DNA of 27,607 nucleotides from Gnetum montanum. Taxonomy: Eukaryota; Streptophyta; Gnetopsida; Gnetales; Gnetaceae. Shown one piece after another: positions 10,867 to 19,619 of the stretch; positions within the stretch are counted from its first letter, which is position 1, and each line of letters opens with the position of its first letter. The stretch is taken from the NCBI GenBank assembly GCA_015680685.1, contig MNCI01014660.1:1-27607 (forward strand), read 5' to 3'. The notes under the pieces were generated by a model. The model saw only the letters and a program-made list of their open reading frames with translations, searched no databases and was not told the origin of the DNA. Made by a program: the position numbers and the translations under genes.

Positions 10867-13085
10867 ATGGCCCCAAAGAGAAGAGCAGTAGGAGGACCCT
10901 CACAACTAGCAAGCAAAAGGCCCAAAGGTCATGGAAGAGGCCAAACAAGAGAATAAGATCCACAAGCAGATCATGTAGAGTAGGAGGCTCAATCTTTCAG
11001 CATTCATTAGGAAACTCTTGCTATAGGACATTTGGCCTAGGCAGAGGTAAAAGAATCACAAGTATAAGGACAATTTCTCATGCTATCACCAGACTGCCTC
11101 CAAGCCATCTAGGAGAAGCCGATCCTAACTACAGTGATTATGGAACTAAACTTTGGCCTACACGTAGAATTTGTTTCAAAAGTGGCGAGGACCCAACTCC
11201 AAGCTTCATCATTATGTCCCACTCTTGCAAACAACAAAGAATGGTATTTGGGGCAGACCTATCAATTCTAGCATAGCAAAGAGGAAGATGCCACAATTAA
11301 TATTAAGGGAGTATAAGTTTCCTATATAATTAAGGCAATCATTGAAGCCCTTAATGTGTCCAATGAAGGGGCAAGAGAAGCACATCTATCCACTAGATCA
11401 AATACAAACACTAGAAAAATGTGGTTGTGAAGGGCATATGGCAAGGAGTATAATGAGTTAATTCTTGCAAAGACAATTTATTTCAAAATTGGCACATATC
11501 ACATGTTTCTCACAAAAATATTAAACAAACTATCCATGTATGTGGCTAGAGGAAGTGCTATCCTAATGGGGAATTTTAATGCAAAACTTACACAACTCTA
11601 CTTCATGAAGATCCAAAGTTGGTTTGAGGAAAAGAAGGCATAGAAGCTAACATTTCCATTCCCTTGCCTAATCAAGAAGCTGTGTAAATGTGTTGAAATC
11701 CTAGGATACACCAATGATGTTCTCAAGAAGGCCCAAATGCTAGCTGATACCTCGATGACTCTTGCTGATCATGAAGATGTGATAAATCAGCTACTGTAAA
11801 CTGGGCAAGTCATGATAGCTCCTTTTGACATCCCAAGTTATGTCACTATAGTGCAGTTAGAACTAATAGTAACTAAGGGTAAGTCTTTCATGGTAGAAAC
11901 CAAGGTAGAGCATGTCAAAAATGAAATTCGCAAACTACAGGAAGAGCTCATGACCTTGAGGGCTAAATGCAAAGATCCTATATAATATGTTGCACTTGAC
12001 CAACTAGAGTCATGTAGAATAGGATAGATCAATTTCCTAATAGAGAAAAATAAGTAGATGGAGAATGAAAGGAGAAAGTAGTGTGGAATGCCTTAGTAGT
12101 AGAAGCATATACGTATGCACATGCTAAGGCACTCACTGTAGAATAAGAAGAAAATAAACAACTTGCTACAAACAATACCAGGTTGACTAATATAGAGAAG
12201 CAGAAAAAAATCCTTAAGGAGAGCATCCATCAGTTTAGAGAACAACTAATGAGAGTCAACCAAGATATGAGTTACTTAGCAAGAAAAAATAGAACCCTCT
12301 CAATGAAGGAGATACGTGCAATCAAATAAAAATCAGCTATTGAGATAACTACATGGTAGAATGAGGCAAAGAAGAATAAAAGACTCAAAGAGCACTTTTG
12401 CAATTAGGTGGGCATGTATAAAAAAATCAACGAGAAAGAATTCCATATTGCAAAAGCCCATATCAATTCCATATCAGCACAAAATCCAGAGTAACAACCC
12501 ATCTTGGATAGATATACTCATGTACACCAAGCAGAGATTTAAAATAAAGTTCTACAAATAGAAGATCTAAAAGGACACATGAGATTAGCTAATCTTCATT
12601 ATGCTAACTTGGCCATGTTGACAATAGGTAGACTCAGAAATGAGCTTGAACAACAAGTAGCAACCACATATGCATTATATAAAAAAGAGTTTGTAGATCA
12701 AAAAGACGCTCTACAAGAGCTCCATGTAGTAAACTCTGAATAAAAAATACTCAAGGCTTTCTACTAAGGGTAGAAAGATGTTGTAGTGAACTTTGCCAGA
12801 AGGATGTCTAATTATCAAGAGTTACACAAGATGGCCAGGGCATTCAAAGAAGAGAGGAGGTAGTTCGCAGCATGATACGTTAAAGCTAATAATATGTTTC
12901 CACAACTACCATGTCCATGGAATGTACCAACTCCTTTACACATTGCACCACAAGCATGGATGGTACATGACCCTAGAATGGAAGAAGATAAGCTTCAGAC
13001 ACTACTCAACAGATACAAGTTTTAGAAGCCTGATGACAAGGGAAAATAACCAATGGTGGAGCTACCACCACCAGGCACTACATAG
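10867..13085 (+). pseudogene. ORF3 of element 2: conserved third ORF of unknown function
   Basis: It starts at ATG 10867 with a basic N-terminus, MAPKRRAVGGPSQLASKRPK. The translation then runs through blocks shared in order with element 3 (minus strand, 22334-19620). These are VSYIIKAIIEALN (near 11310-11355); KEYNELILAKTIYF and LTFPFPCLIKKLC (11445-11690); long helical, coiled-coil-like stretches with many Glu/Lys/Leu (about 11890-12320); NLHYANLAMLTIGRLRNELE and YALYKKEFVDQKDALQELH (12590-12740); and LPCPWNVPTPLHIAPQAW with MEEDKLQTLLN (12900-13015). It ends near MVELPPPGTT. Stops and a few frame shifts break it. Athila-type elements carry an env-like ORF in this position, but I see no clear signal peptide or membrane segment here. 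The function is unknown. It could be structural, given the coiled-coil content. Confidence 0.7.
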
Positions 13086-13262
13086 GCTACATCAAGCTTC
13101 ATCAAGTTTTGTTTGTTTTGTCAAAGTTTGTCTTGTCAAGACTTGTGTCAATTTTTGTAAAACCCCACTGCGACATATAGTGTCATGTAAGTCTACCTTC
13201 CAATTTTGTAAGGGGATTTATTTTCATTTTGTTTTAACTCAAGGATGAGTTTCCAATTAGTT
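13086..13262 (+). other. 3' untranslated part of element 2
   Basis: A short stretch between ORF3 and the polypurine tract. It ends with CTCAAGGATGAGTTTCC just before the tract. This block is shared with element 3 (CTTGAGGATGAGTTTTC, minus strand near 19290) and resembles the conserved sequence ahead of the polypurine tract in many plant Ty3/gypsy elements. Confidence 0.6.
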
Positions 13263-13271
13263 GTGGGGATA
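13263..13271 (+). other. polypurine tract of element 2
   Basis: GTGGGGATA lies directly before the TGATAAAG start of the 3' LTR. This is the primer site for plus-strand DNA synthesis. The tract is short and interrupted by T. Confidence 0.65.
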
Positions 13272-14139
13272 TGATAAAGTCAATTTTTCTTTGGCTATGA
13301 TATCATAGTACAAACTATGTCATTGTATATACAATATTGTGGGATGCATGCTAGCCTATAAATACAGCACTTTGGTGCATGGATCTGCAATAGTTTCATT
13401 CCATAGTAATAGAACTCTTTCAGTTTGTTTTCGTGAATTTAGTCTTAAGTACTTAGAAGTGTAAATGCCCACAGTGTAATGTGCCTTAGTGAAGTCTTTA
13501 TTTGAACATCTTGTACTTGAACGCAAGTATGACCAGTAATAAAGATCGAGCTATTTCATACTATTGCAGCATTCTCCTAGTTTATTGCTTTGCTTAGAAT
13601 AATGTTTACCATTTTTACTTAGACTACTAATTACTATTTTCCTGGTTAATAATTTACTATTCCATGCACTTTACTTTTACTGTTGTTAGTATGTGGAATG
13701 GATACAACTAATTTTGAGTGTAAAGTGTGATCGTTTGATAACCCAGTAGTATTATTGCTTGGTTAACCCTATAGTGAAATACTTGGTAATCCTAGTAATG
13801 ATTACATGAGCCTAAGACGTGTACAAAAATTCAGAAACAGCTATCCATTGCCATAAGATAAAATTGATTCATTTATTATTTTACTTAGACTTAGATACTA
13901 TTTTCATTCCACCATGTTTGCTTGAGTAGCAATGGCCCAACAACATCAGTTATCATATACCTCACTGTGAGTTAAACCATACACATAGACTTCACTAGCT
14001 CCATGTGGGAAGACAACGGTCTTGAACTTAAACTAATTGTTAGCATAATTACATTGCCTCATCCACAAATTACAATCTAGTCATGCATGAACGCCTATGA
14101 CTTGTATGGTTGGGTGTTGGATTCCTTCACCACTCATCA
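13272..14139 (+). repeat. 3' LTR of element 2
   Basis: It starts TGATAAAG and ends CACTCATCA, and is collinear with 1489-2376. The TATA box is at 13357-13364 and AATAAA at 13538-13543. Differences from the 5' LTR include the 14-bp gap, a 4-bp gap and many transitions. The flanking 14140-14144 (ATATT) pairs with 1484-1488. Confidence 0.9.
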
Positions 14140-14460
14140 ATATTGGAATATTAAAGGACTTAGGAAATGTAAATGACTTAGTAAATGTAAACAATATTGA
14201 AAAGTAAAATTATGCTAAGTGAATTGCTACAATGATGAAAAACAATCTTGATCTTTATTATCATTTGTGAATTATGTCTAGGAACAATCCACTCAAATAA
14301 AGATTCCGTAAAACTGTAATTCACCACACTATAGGCATTCGCTCTAACTCTAACTCACGAAAATAAACTGCAAAAGTTTTGCTAAGTGTTGGCAAAAAGT
14401 TGTTCCTTAGACACTATTGTGGGTTGATATTTATAGGCATGACCATGGCCCACTGCATCA
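14140..14460 (-). repeat. 5' LTR of element 1, U3/R part
   Basis: On the minus strand this starts TGATGCAGTGGGCCATGG (from 14460). It contains TATAAATA (14428-14435) and AATAAAGATCAAG (AATAAA complement at 14254-14259), and aligns with the first half of the element 2 LTR (AATAAAGATCAAG, then CATT/CTATTG[CT]AGCA). It stops at 14140, where element 2 entered, and continues at 1488. The 5 bases to its right (14461-14465, TACGT) are the expected target-duplication sequence of element 1; the partner would lie left of the window. Confidence 0.75.
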
Positions 14461-14755
14461 TACGTACGATGTCGAGATGCTTTTCTCGACATCTGTGTTT
14501 TCTGTCAGCTTCTCCTTCTCTGTTTGGAGTTCGCGTTTTCCGAATAGATGTTCGGGAAGGACACTATGGAAGTGTTGCAAAGGAGGGCCCTCATCAAAAA
14601 ACTGCCCAGAGAATACACCACGGGAGTGACGCTGCATGACGATTTTAATGTACAAGTAAAAGTCCACGATGTGGTGCTGGAAATGGGCCGAAGACTGGGG
14701 CAATCCAACAGAATCACCACTGTCTCGATCTATGCTGGAGTCAACAGATCCTCAT

Positions 14756-14855
14756 GTAATTAATGTCTATGGACTCTGCTATATAATAGTTTTATCTAAT
14801 AATATTAATTTATTTGATACATAACATCCGACCATAATTGAGTTTGCTACCGCAG
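14756..14855 (+). other. probable intron 1 of the NB-LRR pseudogene
   Basis: An AT-rich 100-bp stretch between NB-ARC and LRR coding. The acceptor TACCGCAG at 14848-14855 is good and places AATTTGTGC in frame with NIKGIYLQEN. The donor is less certain: GTAATT at 14756 looks best but gives a phase clash. GTCAAC at 14740 would keep phase 0. Confidence 0.55.
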
Positions 14856-15172
14856 AATTTGTGCAACATCAAAGGCATTTATCTTCAAGAAAACAGAGAG
14901 GAGGGTGTGAAGAAAAGCTGATCCTGCCATCTCACAAGCTCGACCTCATGTCTGCCTCCCTTCCAATTCTATCCACGGATTATTCTGAAGCTTACGATTC
15001 CTACAACGTGATTGAAATTGAAGGTGAATGCAAGGAGGCGTTCCCCAGCCTTGTCTTTTGGTATTCAGTGTCATCGCAGTCGCAGCCGCAGCCGCCGTTT
15101 GTTTATGGGAAGCAATGCCCAGAGCTGAGGAGCCTGCACTACGCACCCGCCAGCACCGTGCCTCTGCAACAG

Positions 15173-15288
15173 GTACATAAAACGTTTAAATATGTATTAA
15201 TGAAGTTTCGGAAAATAAGCATATGTATAATAAAAATTAAATTATTATGCAATTAACTGACGCTGTTGCTGCTGCTTGTGATGAATAG
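15173..15288 (+). other. intron 2 of the NB-LRR pseudogene
   Basis: GTACAT...GAATAG, 116 bp and AT-rich. Removing it joins CCTCTGCAACAG to CTGCCATCCAAC in phase 0, giving VPLQQ-LPSNLKRLRL, a normal start for the LRR part. Confidence 0.8.
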
Positions 15289-15681
15289 CTGCCATCCAAC
15301 TTGAAGCGGTTACGCCTCGACTTCGAGCACGAGTCGCTAATAAAAGAAGAAAGCGAAAAGCTGGTTATTGATATGCCTCTCTCCGTGATGTCAAATATAG
15401 AAGACTTCGCTGTAGCAGGAGAACATTTGAGAGAAATACCGGAAGGGCCTGATGAATTCCATACTCTGCCACGTCTGCAGTCTATATGGATCAACGACGT
15501 TACATTAAGAGAACTTCCAGAGAACATAGGAGGGTGTGTATTATGGAGAACCTTTCCTTGTTACAAATGCTTGATCTATCAGATTGCGTCAGCCTGGAAG
15601 AGCTTCCATGCAACATTGGCAGATTGGTGGCGCTTAGGTTTCTGTCCTTGGAGGGATGCAGCAATCTCAAGACGTTAGGGG

Positions 15682-15760
15682 CAACATTTGGCTCTCTCCC
15701 TTCTCTAGTGACCTTGGAAACGTCAACATTTGGCTCTCTCCCTTCTCTAGTGACCTTGGA
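15682..15760 (+). repeat. in-frame 42-bp tandem duplication in the LRR region
   Basis: A 37-bp block beginning CAACATTTGGCTCTCTCCCT is present at 15682-15718 and again, identical, at 15724-15760 (period 42 bp). It adds 14 residues (TFGSLPSLVTLETS) without shifting the frame. Confidence 0.9.
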
Positions 15761-16277
15761 TCTGGATTATTGCTCCAAGTTGGAAGCAAAGTGGATGGAC
15801 GTGTTTACAGAAATGAAGTCACTACGAGTGGTATACATTTCGGAATGTCCACTCCTTATTCAAAGATGGCAACAGCTGCAGCAAAGGAGTGATTTAAATA
15901 TAACATTATTAAAATGCATATACCAAGAGGAGGAGGAAAATGATAATGATAATGATGATGACTACGATGTAAAGGAATGATATCCGGTAAACATATTCTT
16001 TATAAATTGAGTATTAGTGAAGAAGTGATGCATGTTTATGTGCAAACTAACTGTTAATGCATGTTTATTACTTTATAAAGCTTGTTTAATTTAATGTTAT
16101 GATTTTAGCCTTGCGGCTGAAAAGTTTTAAGTTTTTAATAGCTTTGGGGGCACAAATTTCCCATCTTTTGCAAGTTTCTTAAGGTACAAGCACTTAATGA
16201 AATTTCAATGTCAATTCAATCTGAAACAAATTTGAGGCAAATTTTAATTTTTTTTAATTTTCAAATATTAATGCCTT

Positions 16278-16550
16278 TGTTGTCAGGAATTAACCATGCC
16301 ACATGATAGTTTTATTAAATATTAGAATATAAGTGCCAATCTTGTTAATTAGAAAAAGCTAGAATATCCATAAAAAGTGGATTGCTAAATATTGGAAATT
16401 ATTAAATATTTTAGGATAACTTTGGAAAGATGCAAGAAACCATGAGACATCTATAAATTGATTTAGAAATAGTTTTCTTGTTGTGCAAGTAATCACATGT
16501 ATTTATTGTGATGAAGATTAATAGAATTGCATTGTTTAATTGTTTACCCC
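16278..16550 (+). repeat. possible small solo LTR (Copia-like look)
   Basis: It begins TGTTGTCAGGAATTAACCAT, has a TATA-like CTATAAATT at 16451-16459 and a T-rich end. This resembles short Copia LTRs in layout only. No second copy, primer site or clear CA end was found. Confidence 0.2.
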
Positions 16551-17384
16551 AGTTTGGCAAGGGCTTGGGAGTCACTTTCTATTCTATTATTTTAGTCATA
16601 ATGACATCAAATGTGTGTGTGGTTGATTTTTTTGCTTTACTGTGCTAATATTTTCTCCTGATTTCTTAACCTTAGTTTTTCCAACATTTTTAACATATAA
16701 TGTTGAAGCTATGAAAAATCTTTTATTTATTTCATACTTTTCTCATGGTGGAATATTGAGAGTGTGAGAATTCCCTATATCCTATAGATTCAAGTTGTAA
16801 TGCTTTCCCTTTCTTAAATGAAAGAAAAAAGGGAAGAGTGAAAACTTCTATGAGATTTTTTTTCATAATGCACTTAAATTTACTAATCAAATTTAAGTGG
16901 AAAAAGAGGATAAAAGTACTTAGCATGTGTTTAAAAATCATTTAACTTTTTTAAACTTTTGTTATTTTGCTTAGGACTTCATGGTTATATTTTTACAAAT
17001 CCTTAAGGCTTTTAAAGTTTTGATTTCTTAAATACGAATCATAAAAATTTCACAAACATTAAAAAGTTTGAAGTGAGTTTCAAACCAAATGAATTCTTTC
17101 ATTATGCTTTATACCATTTGAGTGGATTGATATATTTTCTAGTATAGAAGAAAAAACTTGTAATTAGGCTAGTAGATAAAGAAACGTTAAGACTTTTTGT
17201 ATAGAATTCAACAACATTGGAACTTCTTTACAGATATTATAGGCATTCTTTAAGTAATTATTCTCTTGGGAAAAGTTGTAGTGCATAGATGCAAAAATAG
17301 TTTGATGATCAATGCATGTATATTCCATGATAATCATCAACCATGCTAACATGTCCTTCAGTCCCATCCTTGCTTGTCAATGGG

Positions 17385-17404
17385 CCTACCTACTAGTAGG
17401 TAGG
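17385..17404. repeat. perfect 20-bp palindrome
   Basis: CCTACCTACTAGTAGGTAGG is identical to its reverse complement. GTCCCATCC about 15 bp to the left and GGTGGGAC to the right could extend it into a larger imperfect hairpin. Confidence 0.9.
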
Positions 17405-17655
17405 GGTGGGACCTAGGAATGCATGTTTAAATAATATCAAAAATATTTTCAATGTAGAATAGTGGTATGTACTAACAATAATAGGTAGAAGGTTAAAAGT
17501 TCAAGGATTTTACACAACAAATTTTCACTACCATTATACAAATACACTTAGAATTTTTCACAAACATTCCATGCATGATTTTACACAACAATTGTAAGCT
17601 ATTAAGAAAGATTGTAGTCTTTCCTTGAAATATGAATAAGGATTATCACATTAGG

Positions 17656-18347
17656 ATGCCTTCCAAGCCAAAGGCCTCCAATAGGGGAAGGACATTTGAA
17701 CATATGAATCCTAGGATAAGGCAAAGTCGGCATGTCTCTTTTAATGTTTCTTCTTCATTTGATGACATTGAAGAATGAAAATAGAAAGGAATCCACTACG
17801 ATTAGCATGGAGAAGAGATTAGAGAGAACCAGAACTTGACCTAAAGGAGATGAGTATGATACATCAAAAAGAGAGTTGTATCAAACATCTTAACATAAAA
17901 AAGATGTTATGGATTGAGAAGCAACACTCTTGATCTACAAAATCATCTCCAAGTCCTTCATGATGGCTACATATTTTTGAATATCTATAATAAATTGAAA
18001 ACATTGAAACTATTTCTTAGGAGTTTGATCAAAGAAGCTAAGTGTTGGTACAAATCATTAGAATTTAATTTCATTTAGAGATGAAGCGCCATGCTAAAAG
18101 TGTTTAATGAAAAGTACCAAACCTGCTTAAGGATGTTTAATTTGTAGAAATAGTTTTAAGGGTAGAATAAAAAACCATGAATCATTAAATATGACCTTGG
18201 ATGTGTATTATATAGAGCTTCATAGGTGTTGAGCCATGACTTCTTTCAAAAGAAACAACTTTGTTATATCATGGATGAACTATGAAATAAAACCCATGAA
18301 ACTTTTTAAGTTTATGGTTAAGGGAAGCTATTAGAATTAAAGTCTAA
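17656..18347 (+). pseudogene. gag remnant of element 4
   Basis: From an ATG at 17656 (MPSKPKASNRGRTFEHMNP), the translation passes a Ser-rich stretch (SFNVSSSFDDIEE). It then reaches the Gag core at about 17987-18340: KTLKLFLRSLIKEAKCWYKS, SAMLKVFNEKYQTC, and MDEL.NKTHETF.VYG.GKL. These align with element 2 (LKLFPRKFMKEAKSWYRLLE, STMLEIFNDKYQTY, NKT.ETLRVYAQGQL). It has more stops than element 2 and no LTR or primer site upstream within the expected distance. It ends exactly where the minus-strand LTR of element 3 begins (18348), so element 3 probably inserted into it. Confidence 0.7.
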
Positions 18348-19258
18348 TGAGCAGTGAGTATTCCCTACATCCAACCATACAAATTACAAGCATTCACACA
18401 CAATTTGGTCAAATTCCGCAGACCTTAAGTTCCTAAGTACACTGGTTCTAGGAAGTGAAATCTAATCGTGACAATCGTTGTCTTCCCAACTACACTTGTG
18501 AAGCTTAGTTGTATGGTTAAGTGTAATTGCGGCACATGAATTTTTTTGTTATTTTATATTTTATTCGCCTACGATTGATAACAAGTTGAAACTCAATTTA
18601 TTAACCAATTTAACTAATCTGATTGCTACTTAATAACTAACTATCCTAACATAAGCATCTAGTCCCACTTTTCGTACACATCCTAAACACATACAACATT
18701 GCAGGGTTACCAAGCATTAAGCGCTACTGGGATTACCAAGCATTGTATGTTATGCTCGAAGTGGTCATACTTATGTGTTTAATCTCTTTATCTTAATTAG
18801 TTAATTAATTAAAGTCTTACTTATCTTAATTACTTGCATAATTAATGAAAATGCTAAATGCAAAAATAAATCATTAATCTATTCCAAGTGCTACAAGGTT
18901 TGATCAAAAGGCTCATCTTTATTGTCATTCACACTAGTGTGCTTAGGTACATTAGTGCTCCAATAAAGATTTGTACACTTTTTGACTCCTGCTACAAGCA
19001 CTCAAAAAAATATTCTAACTTTCAAATGACAAAACTACAAGAGCTTTGCTTCAACTATGATAATACTTCTTCATAAACATAGCAGATGAGTGCATATTTA
19101 TAGAATTTATTATGGAGCTGTGTTAACAGCGCCTCATAAATGCAGCAAACATTATGTCAACGTAGCCTTATTGACAAGGTAGCACCACGTCAACAAGGAT
19201 CCATTGATGAGGCCACGTCAACAAGGGCCCATCAACATAACACTTTGACACTTCATCA
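18348..19258 (-). repeat. 3' LTR of element 3
   Basis: 911 bp. On the minus strand it starts TGATGAAGTGTCAAAGTG (from 19258) and ends CACTGCTCA at 18348. A TATA-like CTATAAATA lies near 19096-19104 and AATAAAGATGAGC at 18911-18923. The end shares AACCATACAA and GTCTTCCCA blocks with the other LTRs here. The left flank TCTAA (18343-18347) would be half of its target duplication. Confidence 0.8.
19185..19226 (-). promoter_or_regulatory. duplicated TGACGTGG-type motif in the U3 of element 3
   Basis: The 14-mer CCACGTCAACAAGG occurs twice, identical, at 19185-19198 and 19213-19226, 28 bp apart. A decayed third copy lies near 19156-19178. On the coding strand it reads CCTTGTTGACGTGG, which contains an ACGT core (bZIP-type) overlapping TTGAC (W-box core). 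It lies roughly 80-130 bp upstream of the TATA box, where LTR enhancers usually sit. Confidence 0.5.
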
Positions 19259-19267
19259 TACCTCCAT
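19259..19267 (-). other. polypurine tract of element 3
   Basis: On the minus strand this reads ATGGAGGTA, directly before the LTR start TGATGAAG. Upstream, CTTGAGGATGAGTTTTC matches the block before the tract of element 2. Confidence 0.65.
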
Positions 19268-19619
19268 GACTAAATGAAAACTCATCCTCAAGTTCCTTTA
19301 CAAAATTGGGAAGTTATGGGATTATTAACTGACTCTTGACATAACAAAACTGACAAAAAAATTGAGTGCCCGAGTGTACATATCAACATCATTACAAAAA
19401 TTTGTGGTGTTTATGACACAAAATTGAACACCATGACATGACTACTCAAGCAGGACAACACATCCTTTGATGACATGAAGATGGTTGATAAGATCAAACA
19501 ATCCCAGGCAATGGAGGCTCCTGACGTTCTGAAGGACCTTTACCAACTTCGAGCACATGCCATGGCTAAGGAGGTTGTCGCTATCATGCTACAACTACCA
19601 CCTCCAGTAGAAGATGAAG
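19268..19619 (-). other. 3' untranslated part of element 3
   Basis: No sense coding is visible after the end of ORF3. The opposite (plus) strand is open from 19442 to 19702, as described in the findings. Confidence 0.5.

Larger units (their letters stand above)
1489..14139 (+). mobile_element. element 2: near full-length Ty3/gypsy retrotransposon, Tat/Athila-like, degenerate
   Basis: This is a complete LTR-to-LTR structure of 12.65 kb. In order it has the 5' LTR, primer-binding site, gag, protease, reverse transcriptase, RNase H, integrase, a spacer of about 2.2 kb, ORF3, polypurine tract and 3' LTR. The RT-RNase H-integrase order defines Ty3/gypsy (Metaviridae). The integrase ends with a GPY/F-like region and no chromodomain. 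A tRNA-Asp-type primer site and an extra ORF after pol point to the Tat/Athila branch; which of the two is not decided here. By eye the two LTRs differ at roughly one base in eight to ten, so the insertion is old. Every coding region has stops and frameshifts, so the copy cannot move on its own. It sits inside the LTR of element 1. Confidence 0.9.
14461..15980 (+). pseudogene. NB-LRR disease-resistance-type gene, 3' part, broken
   Basis: This is the end of a plant intracellular immune-receptor gene. First comes an RNBS-D-like AFLDICVF (about 14480-14503), then TMEVLQRRALIKKL and VHDVVLEMGRRLG (14657-14695), a variant of the MHD motif with Val for Met. After an intron, IKGIYLQEN opens the LRR region. 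LRRs follow: LPSNLKRLRL, LRELPENIGG, MENLSLLQMLDLSDC, LVALRFLSLEGCSNLKTL and SLPSLVTLDLDYCSKLEA. The protein ends in an acidic Glu/Asp/Asn tail with a stop at 15978-15980. Defects are a stop at 14545-14547, a frame change near 14905-14920 and another near 15535-15550. The N-terminal domain and most of NB-ARC are absent: the element 1 LTR abuts at 14460. GC and CpG content are clearly higher than in the flanking repeats. TIR versus other N-terminal type cannot be decided, though FLDI favours TIR-type. Confidence 0.85.
15981..17655. other. AT-rich intergenic DNA, no gene seen
   Basis: No coding sequence is supported on either strand. It starts with the 3' flank of the NB-LRR pseudogene. It contains a possible small solo LTR (16278 to about 16550) and a perfect palindrome (17385-17404). 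The rest shows homopolymer A/T runs and nothing else I recognise. Confidence 0.5.

Noticed and set aside
12029-12226. Minus-strand frame with hydrophobic segments as a membrane protein
   Set aside because: It is the complement of the Lys/Glu-rich helical part of ORF3, which always gives Phe/Leu/Ser-rich antisense translations.
14379-14720. Several 70-86-codon frames on both strands around the LTR-gene junction
   Set aside because: Only the frame containing VHDVVLEMGRRLG fits the NB-LRR. The others are shadows of its GC-richer coding sequence.
14861-15256. A single 131-codon gene reading through intron 2
   Set aside because: Its first codons are out of frame with IKGIYLQEN, and its end is the translation of an AT-rich intron with good GT...AG borders that join two LRR exons in phase.
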